A DNA stretch of 37,555 bases from an uncultured Clostridia bacterium (GTDB lineage: Bacteria > Bacillota > Clostridia > Oscillospirales > Acutalibacteraceae), in assembly GCA_937898195.1 (NCBI GenBank), contig CALEJD010000076.1, positions 1 to 37,555 of the forward strand. Reading direction: 5' to 3'. The translations under genes were made by a program, and so were the position numbers. Positions 1-7,475 of the stretch are shown here, piece by piece. Numbering within the stretch: the first letter of the stretch is position 1; each line of letters opens with the position of its first letter. The notes beneath the pieces were generated by a model. That model made no database searches. It was not told where the DNA came from and saw only the letters and a list, made by a program, of their open reading frames with translations.

Positions 1-14
1 TTTAATGCGTCCAT
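1..14 (-). CDS. rplS: 5' end of a gene, probably rplS (ribosomal protein L19)
   Basis: Only the first four codons (M-D-A-L, then AA) lie in the window. The ATG is at 14-12 and is preceded on the minus strand by CGGAGG at 26-21, a strong ribosome binding site seven bases upstream. The promoter and structured leader upstream resemble the arrangement of autoregulated ribosomal protein genes. Clostridial L19 proteins often begin with M-D-x-L, which is the only protein-level hint. The existence of a gene start here is well supported; the rplS identity is an inference. Confidence 0.4.
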
Positions 15-112
15 AACTAACCTCCGATAAAAATTTTTCAAGTGTTCGTACCGAAGTTCAGCAGAGGACCACCCGAGATAATAGTTATTTTTCTGCGGAC
101 TACCGCAAATGC
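15..112 (-). promoter_or_regulatory. structured 5' leader, possible L19-type ribosomal leader
   Basis: Between the predicted transcription start near 112 and the ATG at 14 the minus-strand RNA contains a perfect 5-bp hairpin (TGCGG-TAGT-CCGCA, 107-94). It then has a G/C-rich stretch, GGGTGGTCCTCTGC followed by GAACTTCGGTACGAAC, that stands out from the AT-rich surroundings. This fits a cis-acting leader controlling a ribosomal protein gene. I cannot match it to a family by eye. The GGGTGG piece resembles part of a T-box antiterminator, but the rest of a T-box is absent. Confidence 0.3.
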
Positions 113-118
113 TCAAAT

Positions 119-147
119 ATAATATCACAAGTCAAGTGAAAATGCAA
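119..147 (-). promoter_or_regulatory. sigma-A promoter for the leader/rplS-like gene
   Basis: On the minus strand TTGCAT (147-142) and TATTAT (124-119) are separated by exactly 17 bases. Transcription would start near 112, just upstream of the hairpin leader. Confidence 0.6.
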
Positions 148-168
148 GAGTTTTTTGAAAAAAGTTTT

Positions 169-408
169 TTATAAACAAACAATGATGTTTTCACCATTCT
201 GAGTTTTTACATTTACTATTTCAAAACCTTTATAGCTTTTAGCCTTTTTAACAAGAGACTTTATATGTTTATATTTGACTTTTCTAAATGGATTAAAGAA
301 TCGCCTAAAAATCAATTTGAGAATACAAAAAGTAAATCTATTAAGGATAAGTGCGTTGGGTATTTTTATACATTTTGTCCTCTGATTAACAGGAAACGCT
401 ACTTTCAT
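169..408 (-). CDS. small basic protein sharing the C-terminal tail of the upstream XRE regulator
   Basis: This is a 79-residue ORF rich in Lys, Arg, Phe and Ile. Its ATG overlaps the stop codon of the XRE gene (ATGA), so translation is probably coupled. The only recognisable part is near the C-terminus: residues about 63-72 read EIVNVKTQNG, identical to a segment of the XRE protein's tail. The underlying DNA is a 33-bp near-perfect direct repeat. The N-terminal 60 residues look like nothing I know and may be degenerate. It could be a small expressed partner or the remnant of a partial duplication of the regulator gene. Confidence 0.45.
   Translation of the reverse strand: MKVAFPVNQRTKCIKIPNALILNRFTFCILKLIFRRFFNPFRKVKYKHIKSLVKKAKSYKGFEIVNVKTQNGENIIVCL
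191..223. repeat. 33-bp direct repeat, copy 1
   Basis: Identical at 32 of 33 positions to 433-465, in the same orientation. Both copies encode the I-V-N-V-K-T-Q-N-G segment at the end of two consecutive minus-strand ORFs. Confidence 0.9.
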
Positions 409-902
409 TTTTCAACGACCACCCTGACAATATCACCATTCTGAGTTTTCACATTTACTATTTCACCAAGCACGCCCATTTCAACCATTTTGAAAATGCT
501 TTCAAAATCAACGCTACTTAAATCTACCCCCGCAATGACCCCTGATATGTTTTTGCCAACTTTAATAAGTTCCTTAACTAAAAGATATGGCAAATTCACT
601 TTAACAACATCACCATTTACAGTATCAACATATACTCTAAAAACAAGTTCATTTTCATTGACCTTTTCTGTCTTTTCATATTTAACATTTGACTGTACTT
701 CTTCATTTTTAAAAAGTTCGTCAACTGTAATACCATAAAGTTCTGCAATGTTTGGCAATGTCATAATATCGGGACATGCAATATCGTTTTCCCATTTAGA
801 AACTGCTTGTGCTGACACACCAAGATTTTCTGCAACATAGTCTTGAGTAAAACCTGACTGTTTTCTTAACTCATAAAGTTTTTTACCAATAGTTTTTTCC
901 AT
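405..902 (-). CDS. XRE-family transcriptional regulator with SHOCT-like/YvlB-LiaX-type C-terminal domain
   Basis: This is a 165-residue cytoplasmic DNA-binding regulator. Residues about 5-60 form a classic helix-turn-helix (xRxxxGxTQxxxAxxLGVSxQxVSKWE). After a linker, residues about 85-160 resemble the domain found in YvlB/LiaX-type proteins: a strand pair with V-N-G-D-V-V-K-V-N-L-P, a GVDLSSVD-like helix start and a final pair ending VKTQNGDIV. ATG at 902 is chosen because AAAGGAG lies eight bases upstream; a GTG nine bases further up directly abuts that motif. It has its own upstream region with two inverted repeats, suggesting autoregulation, and is translationally coupled to the small ORF downstream. 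Targets are unknown. Confidence 0.8.
   Translation of the reverse strand: MEKTIGKKLYELRKQSGFTQDYVAENLGVSAQAVSKWENDIACPDIMTLPNIAELYGITVDELFKNEEVQSNVKYEKTEKVNENELVFRVYVDTVNGDVVKVNLPYLLVKELIKVGKNISGVIAGVDLSSVDFESIFKMVEMGVLGEIVNVKTQNGDIVRVVVEK
433..465. repeat. 33-bp direct repeat, copy 2
   Basis: Partner of 191-223 with a single mismatch. It encodes the last strand pair of the XRE protein's C-terminal domain. Confidence 0.9.
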
Positions 903-925
903 AAAAGACACTCCTTTGAATTTTC

Positions 926-935
926 TAACCGGTTA
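926..935. promoter_or_regulatory. candidate operator for the XRE regulator
   Basis: TAACCGGTTA is a perfect 10-bp palindrome 24 bases upstream of the XRE start codon and close to where the transcript would begin. XRE proteins bind such dyads as dimers and often repress their own genes. Position and symmetry are seen; binding is inferred. Confidence 0.35.
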
Positions 936-996
936 CAACTGCATTGTATGGTCAAATTATCAAAAAGTAAATGTAATAAAAGTTGATTTTCTATTT

Positions 997-1013
997 TTCA
1001 ACCATTGGTTGAA
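997..1013. promoter_or_regulatory. inverted repeat TTCAACC-ATT-GGTTGAA
   Basis: Seven-base perfect arms around a 3-base centre, just downstream of the DUF2344 stop codon and upstream of the XRE gene. It has no T-run on the minus strand, so it is a poor terminator. It may be a second regulator site or an RNA-stabilising hairpin. Confidence 0.35.
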
Positions 1014-1017
1014 TTAT

Positions 1018-1701
1018 TTATCTGAAAATTTTCATATCTTCTGTATAAGATTGAACTTTGATTATATCAACATCTTGCTCGTCGGTTTTAGTATCTTTAA
1101 CTAATGCACCAATTAAAAGCATAGGGTTGATATTTATACTTGTACCTGATGAAAGCACGGTTTTAAGCACTAATTTACCATCATCATTTTCTAATTCAAA
1201 TGATTTGATGTGTTCTTTGATATTTACTTCTTTTTCAACCTTTTTTCTGCCCTGCTTTGCTTTTTTGAGAACCATTATTTCATCAGCTGAAAGAATTTTT
1301 TCAGCTTGTTCCAAAAGCAAATTATCAGGATTATTAAAGATTACTTTATATTCAGCCCAACGAATATCGTTAGGTGAAGTTTCATAAACATAAATTTCTT
1401 TTACTGTTATATCAACGGGTAAAGCGTTGTTTATTCTTTCTGCTAATTCGCTCAAATCTGTTTCTTCCATAAGACGAAAATCAACAGTTTCACAAAGACT
1501 TTCAAATCCCAATGAAAGTGGCATTGCAAAGGTAAGAAAAGCGTGTGGATTAAAACCCTCGGTATACCATATTGGCACATTAGCCCTTTTCATTGCTCTT
1601 GTAATGCAACGAACTGTGTCAAGATGAGAGATAAATTTTGCCATTCCTGTTTTCTGAAAGGACATTCGAACTTCCATAGCCCATTTTTTAACTTCTGGCA
1701 T
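1018..1701 (-). CDS. DUF2344 (TIGR03936-type) radical-SAM-associated protein
   Basis: This 227-residue protein belongs to the family almost always found beside, or fused to, TIGR03960 radical SAM proteins. The family signature is clear near the N-terminus: FQKTGMAKFISHLD, then a Y-x-E-G-F-N-P-H block at about 45-52. Its biochemical role is not established; family context suggests an RNA- or cofactor-linked modification made with the radical SAM partner. ATG at 1701 is chosen because GGAGG sits nine bases upstream. A GTG/ATG at 1716 would extend it five residues into the upstream gene without a ribosome binding site. The gene overlaps the radical SAM gene by 14 bases, implying coupled translation. 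Confidence 0.88.
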   Translation of the reverse strand: MPEVKKWAMEVRMSFQKTGMAKFISHLDTVRCITRAMKRANVPIWYTEGFNPHAFLTFAMPLSLGFESLCETVDFRLMEETDLSELAERINNALPVDITVKEIYVYETSPNDIRWAEYKVIFNNPDNLLLEQAEKILSADEIMVLKKAKQGRKKVEKEVNIKEHIKSFELENDDGKLVLKTVLSSGTSININPMLLIGALVKDTKTDEQDVDIIKVQSYTEDMKIFR

Positions 1702-3532
1702 CACATTTACCTCCATTCAATTTATTTGCACCACAAGCAGAGCATTTAATTCTGCAATGAGGTGTTGTTTCACTCTCGTGTGCTTTTTTATTTTCTTCCA
1801 CAAGGAATTCCTTACGGATACCATAATCCATAATATCCCAAGGAAGAATTTCATCATAATCTCTGCGACGGTTAGCATAAAACTCAGTTGTCAATTCGCA
1901 TTCATTAAATGCTTCGGTCCATTTAGAAAAATCAAAGAATTCATCCCAGCTATCGAACTTGCAACCTTTTTGCCACGCTTTATAAATTACGTCGCCAAGT
2001 CGTCTGTCACCACGAGCTAAAACGCTCTCAAGCACAGATGTATCTGACTGATGATAACTGATTGATATTTTTTTGCTTGTGGTACTTGAAAGCAACACCT
2101 TTTGTTTCTCGATAAGCATTTCAGCAGTATCCTGTGGTTCCCATTGAAATGGTGTAAATGGTTTTGGCACAAATGAAGCACAGCTAACATTAACTTGAAC
2201 GCCCTTACCCTTTGGTTTGTTAGGGTTGTGATAGAAAGTATCAACAACCTTTTGGGCAAGGTCACAGATACCCTTGATGTCATCAAGAGTTTCTGTTGGA
2301 AGTCCCATCATAAAGTAGAGTTTAACGCTTGTCCAACCGCCGTCAAAAGCTTTTAATGCTGTACGAAGAACTTCTTCTTCGGTAACATTCTTATTGATTG
2401 CATCACGAAGTCTTTGTGTGCCTGCTTCAGGTGCGAATGTAAGACCACTGCGACGAACTTTTTTCAGTTCTTCCATAAGCTCGTCAGAGAAATTATCAAC
2501 ACGAAGTGATGGCAAAGAAACATTGATATTTTCTTTTAACGCCCAATCAAAAAGCATTGGTATGAGTTTTTCAATATTTGTATAGTCACTTGTTGAAAGT
2601 GAGCAAAGAGAAATTTCGTCATAACCTGTTGCGTCACTTATTCTTCTGCATTGTTGGTTAATGGTTTCAGGGGACTTTTCACGGATTGGTCTGTAAATAA
2701 ACCCTGCCTGACAAAAACGGCACCCACGAATACAACCACGGAAAACTTCACCCACAGTTCTATCCTGAACAACATCAATAAATGGTACAATAACATCTTT
2801 TGGGTAATGAGCATTATTCAAATCAGAAATTATTCTTTTCTTAACTTTTGCAGGTGCTGTTTCAATATTTTCAATATTTTTTATTGTACCATCTTCGTTA
2901 TAATCTACATTATAAAATTCAGGCACATATACACCTTCGATTTTTGCAGCTTCGCGCAAAAATTCAAGTCTTGATGAGCCTTTTTCTTTATGCTCAATTA
3001 AAAGGTCAATAAGCTCATTTGTGACTTCTTCGCCTTCGCCTGGCAAGAATATGTCGATAAAATCCACCATTGGTTCAGGGTTGCAGACACAAGGTCCACC
3101 TGCAACAACTATTGGTGTAAGGCTTGTTCTGTCTTTCTTAAGAACAGGGATTCCACCCAAATCTAACATATTAAGAACATTGGTATAGCTTAATTCATAT
3201 TGCAATGTAAAGCCGACCATATCAAACTCGTCAAGACTGTCTCCACTTTCAAGTGCATAGAGTTTAACATTGTTTTCACGCATAAGTGCTTCCATATCTT
3301 CCCAAGGTGCAAAAACGCGCTCACACCAAGCATCGTCACGGTCATTGACAAGGCTATAGAGAATTTTCATACCAAGGTGTGACATACCGATTTCATAATT
3401 ATCAGGGAAACAGAAAGCATATCTGATTTTTACATTATTTTTATCTTTAATTACACTATTGAGTTCGCCACCTGTATATCGTGCAGGTTTCTGAACTTTT
3501 TTGAGTAATTTTTCAACTTCTTTTTTTACCAT
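1688..3532 (-). CDS. B12-binding-domain radical SAM protein, TIGR03960 family
   Basis: This 614-residue protein has an N-terminal Rossmann-like B12-binding-type domain (about 35-180, with G-G-P-x-x-x-N-P at 145-152). The radical SAM core follows. The [4Fe-4S] cysteines are in GCIRGCRFCQAGF (C267, C271, C274), and a P-E-A-G-T-Q-R-L-R motif lies about 100 residues on. Residues after about 580 carry C-x-I-K-C-x-x-C, a possible metal site. ATG at 3532 follows GAGGT. The family is widespread in Clostridia next to DUF2344 and often rng/rplU; substrate and reaction are not known. It is downstream of the SpoIVFB-like gene by 54 bases. Confidence 0.9.
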   Translation of the reverse strand: MVKKEVEKLLKKVQKPARYTGGELNSVIKDKNNVKIRYAFCFPDNYEIGMSHLGMKILYSLVNDRDDAWCERVFAPWEDMEALMRENNVKLYALESGDSLDEFDMVGFTLQYELSYTNVLNMLDLGGIPVLKKDRTSLTPIVVAGGPCVCNPEPMVDFIDIFLPGEGEEVTNELIDLLIEHKEKGSSRLEFLREAAKIEGVYVPEFYNVDYNEDGTIKNIENIETAPAKVKKRIISDLNNAHYPKDVIVPFIDVVQDRTVGEVFRGCIRGCRFCQAGFIYRPIREKSPETINQQCRRISDATGYDEISLCSLSTSDYTNIEKLIPMLFDWALKENINVSLPSLRVDNFSDELMEELKKVRRSGLTFAPEAGTQRLRDAINKNVTEEEVLRTALKAFDGGWTSVKLYFMMGLPTETLDDIKGICDLAQKVVDTFYHNPNKPKGKGVQVNVSCASFVPKPFTPFQWEPQDTAEMLIEKQKVLLSSTTSKKISISYHQSDTSVLESVLARGDRRLGDVIYKAWQKGCKFDSWDEFFDFSKWTEAFNECELTTEFYANRRRDYDEILPWDIMDYGIRKEFLVEENKKAHESETTPHCRIKCSACGANKLNGGKCDARS

Positions 3533-3586
3533 AATTGACCTCGCAAAACATTATTCAATATATTTTACTATAAATTAATATTTATT

Positions 3587-4192
3587 TCAATATTCATTAC
3601 CCGAGAACATTGAAAGAGTTAAGAAAATTGCAATAATTAACACAGTTATATTGTAGTTTGTCGATACAAAAACATAAATTCCCCAGATATAAATGAGAAT
3701 AATAAAAATTATTGATGTTGTTTTTAAAACCTTTGCACATATATCTGACGAAAACTTTTTTGACAGTAAAAAATAAAGTGCCATTCCCCCATCAAGTCTT
3801 TTAACAGGTAAAAGATTAAATGTCATAAGTATTAAATTGACACAGGCTGTTGTTAATATCTTTTCACTTTGAAAAAAGCAAAGCAATACACAAGACACAA
3901 ACAAAACAATTGCGTTTATAAACGGACCACCAAGTGCTATAAAGATTTCATTCTTTGTGCTGATTTTTACACTTGGCTGTCTTTTTATATTCATCCCCGT
4001 AATTTCTAATCGAACACATTGGGGATAATTATTCAAAGAACACATCACAATAAGATGGCCTGTTTCGTGAAGTAGTGAAGATAAAATCGTTATTAGCACA
4101 TTAAATGGTGAATTCATTGCTATAACAAAAGCTATTAGAGCTGTAAACAAAAAAGTAATTTCAAAATCAATGCCAAACAATCTAAGTTTCAT
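3587..4192 (-). CDS. spoIVFB: M50 intramembrane metalloprotease, SpoIVFB-like
   Basis: A 201-residue polytopic membrane protein with the M50 zinc site HETGH at 42-46 in an early membrane helix and the second motif (N126-L-L-P-x-x-x-L-D134-G-G) further on. SpoIVFB sits in the outer forespore membrane and cleaves pro-sigma K late in sporulation. That substrate is encoded in this window at 33135-33839. The call is supported by the overlapping M23 gene upstream, as in spoIVFA-spoIVFB pairs, and by the lack of the PDZ and CBS domains of other M50 classes. The ATG overlaps the upstream gene by 11 bases and has no strong ribosome binding site, so translation is likely coupled. Confidence 0.8.
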   Translation of the reverse strand: MKLRLFGIDFEITFLFTALIAFVIAMNSPFNVLITILSSLLHETGHLIVMCSLNNYPQCVRLEITGMNIKRQPSVKISTKNEIFIALGGPFINAIVLFVSCVLLCFFQSEKILTTACVNLILMTFNLLPVKRLDGGMALYFLLSKKFSSDICAKVLKTTSIIFIILIYIWGIYVFVSTNYNITVLIIAIFLTLSMFSGNEY

Positions 4193-4928
4193 TTTTTAAT
4201 ACCCAAACTGGATTTATATATTTATCGTTTAGCAAAACTTCGTAATGCAAATGATTCCCCGTTGCATATCCTGTTGCGCCAACAAGTGCAATTTTTGTTC
4301 CTTGTTTTACTTTTTGGTTTTCTTTTACCAATAATTTATTACAATGATTATATGTAGTTTTTAGGCTATCACTATGCCTTATAATCACATAATATCCACG
4401 CACATTATTATAATCTACTTTTTCCACAACGCCATCATAGACGGCATAAATCTCACTATTTTCAGGTGATGCAATATCAAGTCCTGTATGCAAGGAATAT
4501 TTGTGGGTTATTGGGCTTGTGCGATAACCAAAATGAGATGATATATTAATATTTTCAACGGGATTAATAAAATTTACAGTTAAACAAACGGGAGAAAAGT
4601 CCGCCTTTTCTCCCGTTGTGTCATTATTTGATTCTCCTGTTGCTTCTTCTTGCACAGATGGTGCGAATGTTGTTTGTGCAACCTTTTTGAATACACCCAA
4701 AATTTCTGCAACACTCATATCCTTTTCACAGATTGTATTATAAAAAGTTTTAATGTTTTGTGATAATGGGCTATCTTTTCTGCAAACTGCAAAAAGTATT
4801 CCTGTTACGCACAAAGATAGCACCAACTGAACAATGATTATTTTTGCCATTATACCCTTTTCTTTTTCTCGGTTTTGTGAGTTGCGTTGTCTTGTTTCAC
4901 GATTATATTCATAAAAATTATTGTCCAT
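4182..4928 (-). CDS. spoIVFA: membrane-anchored M23 (LytM) peptidase-domain protein, SpoIVFA-like
   Basis: A 248-residue type II membrane protein with a basic cytoplasmic start, one membrane helix at about 28-48, a linker of about 70 residues rich in Thr, Glu and Asn, and a C-terminal LytM domain (about 125-240). The zinc-site motifs are intact: H147-T-G-L-D151 and H226-L-H228, with H195 between them. Its position directly upstream of, and overlapping, the M50 gene points to SpoIVFA, which tethers and regulates SpoIVFB. A peptidoglycan hydrolase is an alternative because the metal ligands are kept. Start ATG at 4928 follows GGTG. Confidence 0.75.
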   Translation of the reverse strand: MDNNFYEYNRETRQRNSQNREKEKGIMAKIIIVQLVLSLCVTGILFAVCRKDSPLSQNIKTFYNTICEKDMSVAEILGVFKKVAQTTFAPSVQEEATGESNNDTTGEKADFSPVCLTVNFINPVENINISSHFGYRTSPITHKYSLHTGLDIASPENSEIYAVYDGVVEKVDYNNVRGYYVIIRHSDSLKTTYNHCNKLLVKENQKVKQGTKIALVGATGYATGNHLHYEVLLNDKYINPVWVLKNET

Positions 4929-4979
4929 AAAATCACCAATAAATTATATGGCAAAATTATGGACAATATGTTATAAATT

Positions 4980-6917
4980 TTATTCGTTTGTTTCTTCTGT
5001 TTCAGTTGCTTCTTCAACTGTTTCTGTTATTTCTTCAATAGTTTCAGGCTCTTTTACTTCTTTATCTTCTGGAAGCGTGCCATTTTCCATTAAAGATACA
5101 AACTGTTCTTCATTAACTTTTTCAAGTTTAACGAGAGTTTCTGCAAGCAAGTGAAGTTTATCAACATGCTCTGTAAGAATTTGTTCTGTTCTCTTATAAG
5201 CATCTGTGATAATCTTATTAACTTCTTCGTCGATTACTGCTGCAACGTTTTCTGAATAGTTCTTCATATGGTTATAATCTTTACCAAGGAAGACTTCATC
5301 ATTGCCTGTGCCAAATGCGATTGGTCCAAGTTTTTCACTCATACCATATTTTGTAATCATCTTGCGAGCAATTTCGCTTGCACGCTGAATATCATTTGAT
5401 GCACCTGTTGAAATATCATTAAAGATAATTTTCTCTGCCACACGGCCACCAAGGAGTGACACGATATCGTCAAGCATACGAGATTTCATCATATGCATTT
5501 CATCTTTTTCAGGTGTATAGAGTGTAAATCCACCTGCCATACCACGAGGTACGATTGAAATGTGAGTAACAGGGTCTTTGTTTTCAAGATAATAAGATGA
5601 AACTGCGTGACCTGCTTCATGATATGCAGTAATCTTTTTATCTTTTTCTGTAATCTTTCTTGATTTCTTTTCTGTGCCAACAACAACCTTCATTGTTGCT
5701 TCTTCAATTTCAGCCATTGTGATAGCCATAAGCTTACGTTTTGCTGCAAGAAGTGCTGCTTCATTAAGAAGATTTTCAAGGTCTGCACCTGTAAAACCAA
5801 CTGTTGTTGCAGCAATCTGATGCAAGTCAACATCTGGTGCTAACGGCTTATTCTTTGCGTGTACCTGAAGAATTTCTTCTCTGCCCTTAACATCTGGATA
5901 GCCGACTGTAACCTGACGGTCAAAACGACCAGGACGAAGAAGTGCCGGGTCAAGAATATCAGGACGGTTTGTTGCTGCAATAACAATTACACCATCATTT
6001 GCACCAAAACCATCCATTTCAACGAGCAACTGGTTAAGTGTTTGTTCACGTTCGTCGTGTCCACCACCCATACCTGCGCCACGATGACGGCCAACTGCGT
6101 CAATTTCGTCGATAAAGATAATTGCTGGTTGACTTTTCTTTGCTTCTTTGAAAAGGTCACGAACACGAGATGCACCCACACCCACATACATTTCAACAAA
6201 GTCAGAACCTGAAATTGAGAAGAATGGTGCATTTGCTTCACCTGCAACTGCACGGGCAAGTAATGTTTTACCTGTACCCGGAGGGCCTACAAGAAGAACA
6301 CCTTTTGGAATTCTTGCCCCAAGTTTTGAGAAATCAAGTGGATTTTTCAAGAACTCAACAAGTTCTGTAAGTTCTTCTTTTTCTTCATCTGCACCTGCAA
6401 CATCTTGGAATGTAACTTTTTTTGTTTCGTCATCAGCGCGTTTCACACGAGCTTTGCCGAAATTCATTGCACGGTTATTTTCGTTAGTGATTGAACTGTT
6501 CATCTTTTTGAACATTACAACCATAACCACAGTCAACAAAACAAGCACTAAAGCTGATGGCAAGATGCTAAGTAGCCAAGAATTTGATGAGCCTGCTTTA
6601 TAGTTCCACTCAATAGGGTTATCGGGATTATCAATATTGTGCTGACGAACAAGGTCGTGAACATCATTCACAAAGATGTTTACATTTGGAACAGTATATT
6701 TATACTCTTTATCGTCGCCTTCAAGTTTATAAGTCATTAATCCACTTGTAAGGTTTAACTCACCTTCTGCAACTTTGCCTTGGTCAAAAAGTTCAACTAT
6801 CTCATAATATTGCAACTCAGGTTGAGCATTTCTATCCATATACATATAGAGAAAGCCCATAAACATTGCTGGAATTAAGAGATATGGAAGAATAACTTTC
6901 CAGTTAATTTTTTTCAA
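4980..6917 (-). CDS. ftsH: ATP-dependent zinc metalloprotease FtsH
   Basis: Membrane-anchored AAA+ protease that degrades misfolded and regulatory proteins. Two membrane helices (about 8-28 and 114-137) flank an extracytoplasmic domain. The AAA module has Walker A GPPGTGKT (211-218), Walker B IIFIDEID and the second region of homology A-T-N-R-P-x-x-L-D-P-A-L-L-R-P-G-R-F-D-R. The zinc motif HEAGH is at about 433-437. The C-terminus is an acidic Glu/Thr tail. The usual annotation would start at GTG 6929, but that codon touches the AGGAG motif. TTG at 6917 is correctly spaced from AGGAG and gives 645 residues, so it is preferred. It follows hpt closely. Confidence 0.95.
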   Translation of the reverse strand: MKKINWKVILPYLLIPAMFMGFLYMYMDRNAQPELQYYEIVELFDQGKVAEGELNLTSGLMTYKLEGDDKEYKYTVPNVNIFVNDVHDLVRQHNIDNPDNPIEWNYKAGSSNSWLLSILPSALVLVLLTVVMVVMFKKMNSSITNENNRAMNFGKARVKRADDETKKVTFQDVAGADEEKEELTELVEFLKNPLDFSKLGARIPKGVLLVGPPGTGKTLLARAVAGEANAPFFSISGSDFVEMYVGVGASRVRDLFKEAKKSQPAIIFIDEIDAVGRHRGAGMGGGHDEREQTLNQLLVEMDGFGANDGVIVIAATNRPDILDPALLRPGRFDRQVTVGYPDVKGREEILQVHAKNKPLAPDVDLHQIAATTVGFTGADLENLLNEAALLAAKRKLMAITMAEIEEATMKVVVGTEKKSRKITEKDKKITAYHEAGHAVSSYYLENKDPVTHISIVPRGMAGGFTLYTPEKDEMHMMKSRMLDDIVSLLGGRVAEKIIFNDISTGASNDIQRASEIARKMITKYGMSEKLGPIAFGTGNDEVFLGKDYNHMKNYSENVAAVIDEEVNKIITDAYKRTEQILTEHVDKLHLLAETLVKLEKVNEEQFVSLMENGTLPEDKEVKEPETIEEITETVEEATETEETNE

Positions 6918-6935
6918 ATTGGTTTTCACTCCTGT

Positions 6936-7475
6936 TTATTCATATACCGCAGGTTTTAACGCACCTACAAACGGTAAATTTCTATATTTTTCATCATAAT
7001 CAAGACCATATCCAACAACAAAAGCGTCAGGAATCTGAGCACCTGAATAATCAGCCTTAACATTTGCTTTTCTTCTTTCAGGTTTGTCGAGCAAAGTACA
7101 GATTTTAATGCTGTTTGGATTTCTTGCAGAAAGAACTTTCATAAGATATTCGAGTGTTACACCGCTATCAAGAATATCTTCAACAATAAGCAAATCTGCA
7201 CCATTGACAACATCTGTATCAAGGTCTTTTATAATTTTAACTACGCCAGATGTTTTAACACCTGAGCCATAGCTTGAAACTGACATAAAATCGATTGTGC
7301 ATGGAATTGTTATGGCTCTCATTAAGTCCGCCATAAACACAACTGAGCCCTTTAAGACACTGACAAGCACAAGCTTCTTGCCTTTATAGTCTTCACTGAT
7401 TTGTGCACCCAGTTTATGTACAATATTCTGCAAATCTTCTTCTGATAAAAGTACTTTTTCGATATCGTTAAGCAC
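6936..7475 (-). CDS. hpt: hypoxanthine phosphoribosyltransferase
   Basis: This 179-residue enzyme makes IMP or GMP from hypoxanthine or guanine and PRPP in purine salvage. The PRPP-binding motif is visible as LIVEDILDSGVTL (about 95-107), and L-V-S-V-L-K-G-S is the upstream substrate loop. Length is normal. The start is GTG at 7475, placed directly after the tilS stop codon, with AAGGTGG about nine bases upstream. The order tilS-hpt-ftsH is the classical Firmicute arrangement. Confidence 0.96.
   Translation of the reverse strand: MLNDIEKVLLSEEDLQNIVHKLGAQISEDYKGKKLVLVSVLKGSVVFMADLMRAITIPCTIDFMSVSSYGSGVKTSGVVKIIKDLDTDVVNGADLLIVEDILDSGVTLEYLMKVLSARNPNSIKICTLLDKPERRKANVKADYSGAQIPDAFVVGYGLDYDEKYRNLPFVGALKPAVYE

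Noticed and set aside
15..112. T-box riboswitch before the first gene
   Set aside because: GGGTGG is present, but the following T-box bases, a specifier stem and a terminator/antiterminator pair are not. The downstream gene start does not suggest a tRNA synthetase or amino acid gene.
6148..6603. 151-residue open frame opposite ftsH
   Set aside because: It lies wholly antisense to the conserved AAA domain, has no ribosome binding site, and its composition is that of a shadow frame.
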